DNA of 64,000 nucleotides from positions 2,542,001 through 2,606,000 of the forward strand of contig OZ017798.1 in assembly GCA_963969395.1 (NCBI GenBank). Reading direction: 5' to 3'. Within the stretch, counting starts at the first letter, position 1; every line of letters begins with the position of its first letter. The notes below the pieces were generated by a model. It ran no database searches. It had not been told where the DNA came from and saw only the letters and a list, made by a program, of their open reading frames with translations. Origin of the DNA: Pseudoscleropodium purum. Lineage: Eukaryota > Streptophyta > Bryopsida > Hypnales > Brachytheciaceae. Both the position numbers and the translations under genes were made by a program. Shown here one piece after another: positions 61,701 to 64,000 of this stretch.

Positions 61701-62198
61701 CATTTTGTAATTGTCCATTTGAATTTATCAATCAATCTATTTATTTCATTCTTAAATTTATTTGAAATTTGAACTTTATATAGTTATCCTAAATGTCATG
61801 GAATTCACAATCTTTGGTCCCTAGTTTGTTCCTAATTCTAAATTGCATGCAATTTTTATTCAACTTGTATTTTTTTAGAATAACTTTTGTAAGTCAAGTT
61901 AACAATGTTTAATTCTTATCAATTGATAAAAACTTCAACATCAATTTTTTTTGGCTCTTGGTAGTTCTTTTATTCTATTTTAGTCCCAATTACAATAAAA
62001 AAAATTCTATTACTAGTAGATTATGCCATTCATCTTCCCAATAAGTTGGTAAAATTAGTAATTTTGTCAATCTTCAAGAAACAAAACATATTTTTTAATG
62101 AAGTGAACGTTGATCTTTTATTCTTTTGCACCACAAGGCTAATGTGATATAAGAACTAATCTGATATGTCTTGGCATCCAAAATATAATGGCCAAAAA
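58738..62198. other. AT-rich intergenic sequence with repeat remnants
   Basis: 59280-59520 and, more weakly, 59780-59870 are reverse-orientation relatives of the dispersed repeat at 43400. A moderate-GC patch at 59970-61050 holds open frames on both strands (59974-60288 minus, 60289-60585 plus) without recognisable domains. The rest is AT-rich. Confidence 0.4.
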
Positions 62199-62423
62199 CA
62201 GGGTTGATAGGACAGTCGGACGTCCGGGATGTCCAAACGCGGACGCTGTGTCCGCAGCGTCCGCTGACATTCGCGGACGCCGTCCGCCCCATCCGCCCCG
62301 TCCTGCCCTGTCTACCCTGCCCGTCCGCCTTCCGACGGCGGGAGGGACGCTGCGTCCGCTGGCGTCCGGACGTCCGGGTTACGGACGCTATTTTGGGGCA
62401 GACGTATTGATTTGTCAACCCTA
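62199..62423. mobile_element. GC-rich Ac-like hAT MITE, copy B
   Basis: It starts CAGGGTTGATAGGAC and ends TTGTCAACCCTA, again with the C/T terminal asymmetry. The 8-bp duplication GCCAAAAA is perfect (62191-62198 and 62424-62431). It shares with copy A the segment from GGACGCTGTGTCCGCAGCG to CATTCGCGG and a second block around GGGAGGGACGCTGC. It is about 43 bp shorter than copy A through differences in the middle. No coding capacity. Confidence 0.93.
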
Positions 62424-62972
62424 GCCAAAAATACCCAATCTACATTAAATTATATTTCTAAAATTTATAAAACTACAAATTTGACTTTCCTCCTTTTAGG
62501 TTTTTTTAATAGTGCTGAAAACATCTCTAATTTTCTACGGTTATTTATTTCAGGTATCAACTAATTAAGTAGTACCAAACTTTCCTATTTGACTATTTTT
62601 GGAATTATTATATTTTTAGATGAATTCAATATTTCATATTTAAATAAATATATTATGAAGGTAATGTATTTTTAATATCATTTTTCTAATTTATCTAAAT
62701 ATTAATGATATTCTTACTTAAAAAAAACAATGTCATCGAGATAGCTTGTGAGTTTAAATTGTGTAAAACTTCAAAGTGCATACTACTTCCTTGAGAGCTT
62801 TCTAACAATACTAGGGTTGCTCTCTTGTAAGCGTGCGAGCATGAGCTTGTGAGCCTGTGAAAGTATAATATTTTAGAGATTCTATCTAAAAATTGTCGTC
62901 AAAATTTATTATTTTTGATACATTTTAGTACCTACTTCTATGGACCTATTATCGTGAACATATTATTGTGGT
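62424..62972. other. AT-rich spacer, nothing recognised
   Basis: No feature was identified apart from the flanking mobile elements. Confidence 0.4.
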
Positions 62973-63385
62973 CCTTTAGTTAACCTTGATGTGTTACTTA
63001 TTGAACTTTGCTAAATTTTAAGAAAAAAAAATTGATGATCAATTAGGATTTGTTTGAAATTGATTGAGAATATTCCATTTAGATTTAGATTTTTATAATC
63101 ACTCCCCTCTTGTTGTTGGGTACCTCTCGGAGCCAAGAGGAGTCCTTCAGCGCCAAGAAAAGTCCTAATAGCTACAGAGTTTTTTTTCCTTTTCCTTTTT
63201 CCCACAGCCAAAGAGACTCCTCTTGGCTTTGAAACATATCCAACAACAAGAAGGGAGTGATTATAAAAATCAAAATTTGAATGGAACAACCTCAATTGAT
63301 TTCAGACAAATCTTAATTAGTAATCAATTTTTTTCTTTTTAAAATCAAGCAAAGTTTAATAAGGAGCACATTAACCCCTAAATGG
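62973..63385. repeat. Foldback element of about 410 bp
   Basis: Arms of about 170 bp on each side of a 70-bp loop (63145-63214). Pairs include TTTTTATAATCACTCCC with GGGAGTGATTATAAAAA, CTTGTTGTTGG with CCAACAACAAG, GCCAAGAGGAGTC with GACTCCTCTTGGC, and GAACTTTGCT with its diverged partner AGCAAAGTTTAA. No coding capacity or target-site duplication was recognised. Confidence 0.8.
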
Positions 63386-63399
63386 TTTTGACTACGTTT

Positions 63400-64000
63400 T
63401 CACCAAAACTGCTTCCAAATTTCCATTTCTAGTATATGTATCAAAATTAAAAAAAAAAAAAAATTTAGATACAAATAACCATAGGTACTTGTATTAAGCT
63501 TTTTTGAGTATAGGGAAAAAATAGTAAGTAGAAAAGAGTAGAGAATGATTCAAAATACCAAATTGTTAACAATTTATTTATGGAATTGAAAAATGCCAAT
63601 CCCAATGGTTGTAATTTTGTAATAAACAATATAAATCCAAGGTTTTTATTTTTTTCTAAAATATTGAAAATTGAGTTAAATAAAGGATTTCAAAGTTTGT
63701 CTTAGAATAGAGATTCAATAACAATCTGCAAACTCCCACAAACTAAAATTCCTTATAACTTTTGACTCATTGATCAAAATGTAATGATTTAAAGCTTCAT
63801 AAGTATATTTAAATCTAGAGAATGAATTTCATATTTTAGTTTCTTAAGAAATGATTTTTGGAGAAGTTTTTTTTGCTACCAGGGTTGCTCGTTGAGCAAT
63901 GAAAAGTACAGATCATACAATAACTTTTTAACTATGTATTTATGAAAATTGTTGGGCCTTAAATCTATTCTTTAGGTATATGTTGTATTAAAATTTCAGC
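63400..64000. repeat. Dispersed repeat family, second copy, running off the window
   Basis: Collinear with 54840-55985 but without the hAT insertion. A poly(A)-like stretch of 15 A's lies at 63449-63463. The right end continues past the window. Confidence 0.75.

Overview
The window looks like plant nuclear DNA: spliceosomal GT-AG introns, plant-type transposon termini, and three sparse GC-richer gene islands in very AT-rich, repeat-filled sequence. A seed-free land plant (moss, other bryophyte, lycophyte or fern) is a guess from the nucleoside hydrolase type and gene spacing; nothing here fixes the species.

Three host genes can be supported. (1) 5175-9086, plus strand: a nine-exon Era-type GTPase, probably organellar, used in small ribosomal subunit assembly. 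(2) 13910-15124, minus strand: an intronless, GC-rich nucleoside hydrolase-like gene; its reading frame stops early, but 46 more protein-like codons follow in the next frame, pointing to a frameshift in a four-base C run. (3) 28038-30207, plus strand: a four-exon DHHC protein S-acyltransferase with an N-terminal CxxC zinc-ribbon-like region. They share no operon-like arrangement or pathway; each sits alone among repeats.

The rest is mostly mobile-element sequence, much of it definable from ends and target-site duplications. 610-2678 is a non-autonomous CACTA element. 11311-11539 is a tRNA-derived SINE on the minus strand. 23928-26915 is bounded by long diverged inverted repeats and contains a broken gene fragment. 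33362-38750 is a decayed PIF/Harbinger element with a split Myb/SANT-like gene, a DDE transposase pseudogene on the opposite strand, and nested elements: a hAT-like insert with three consecutive hairpins (35458-36318) and two small inverted-repeat elements. 57563-57905 is a Tourist-like MITE related to that Harbinger element. 55037-55304 and 62199-62423 are two GC-rich, Ac-like hAT MITEs with perfect 8-bp target-site duplications. 41545-42470 holds a LINE-type zf-RVT remnant. 58185-58737 and 62973-63385 are long foldbacks. About 47.9-54.1 kb is a diverged large-unit repeat.

No CRISPR, operon or other unfamiliar multi-gene system is visible. The strongest observations are the transposon structures and the nucleoside hydrolase frameshift. 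All assignments rest on reading the sequence by eye; no database search or folding calculation was done.
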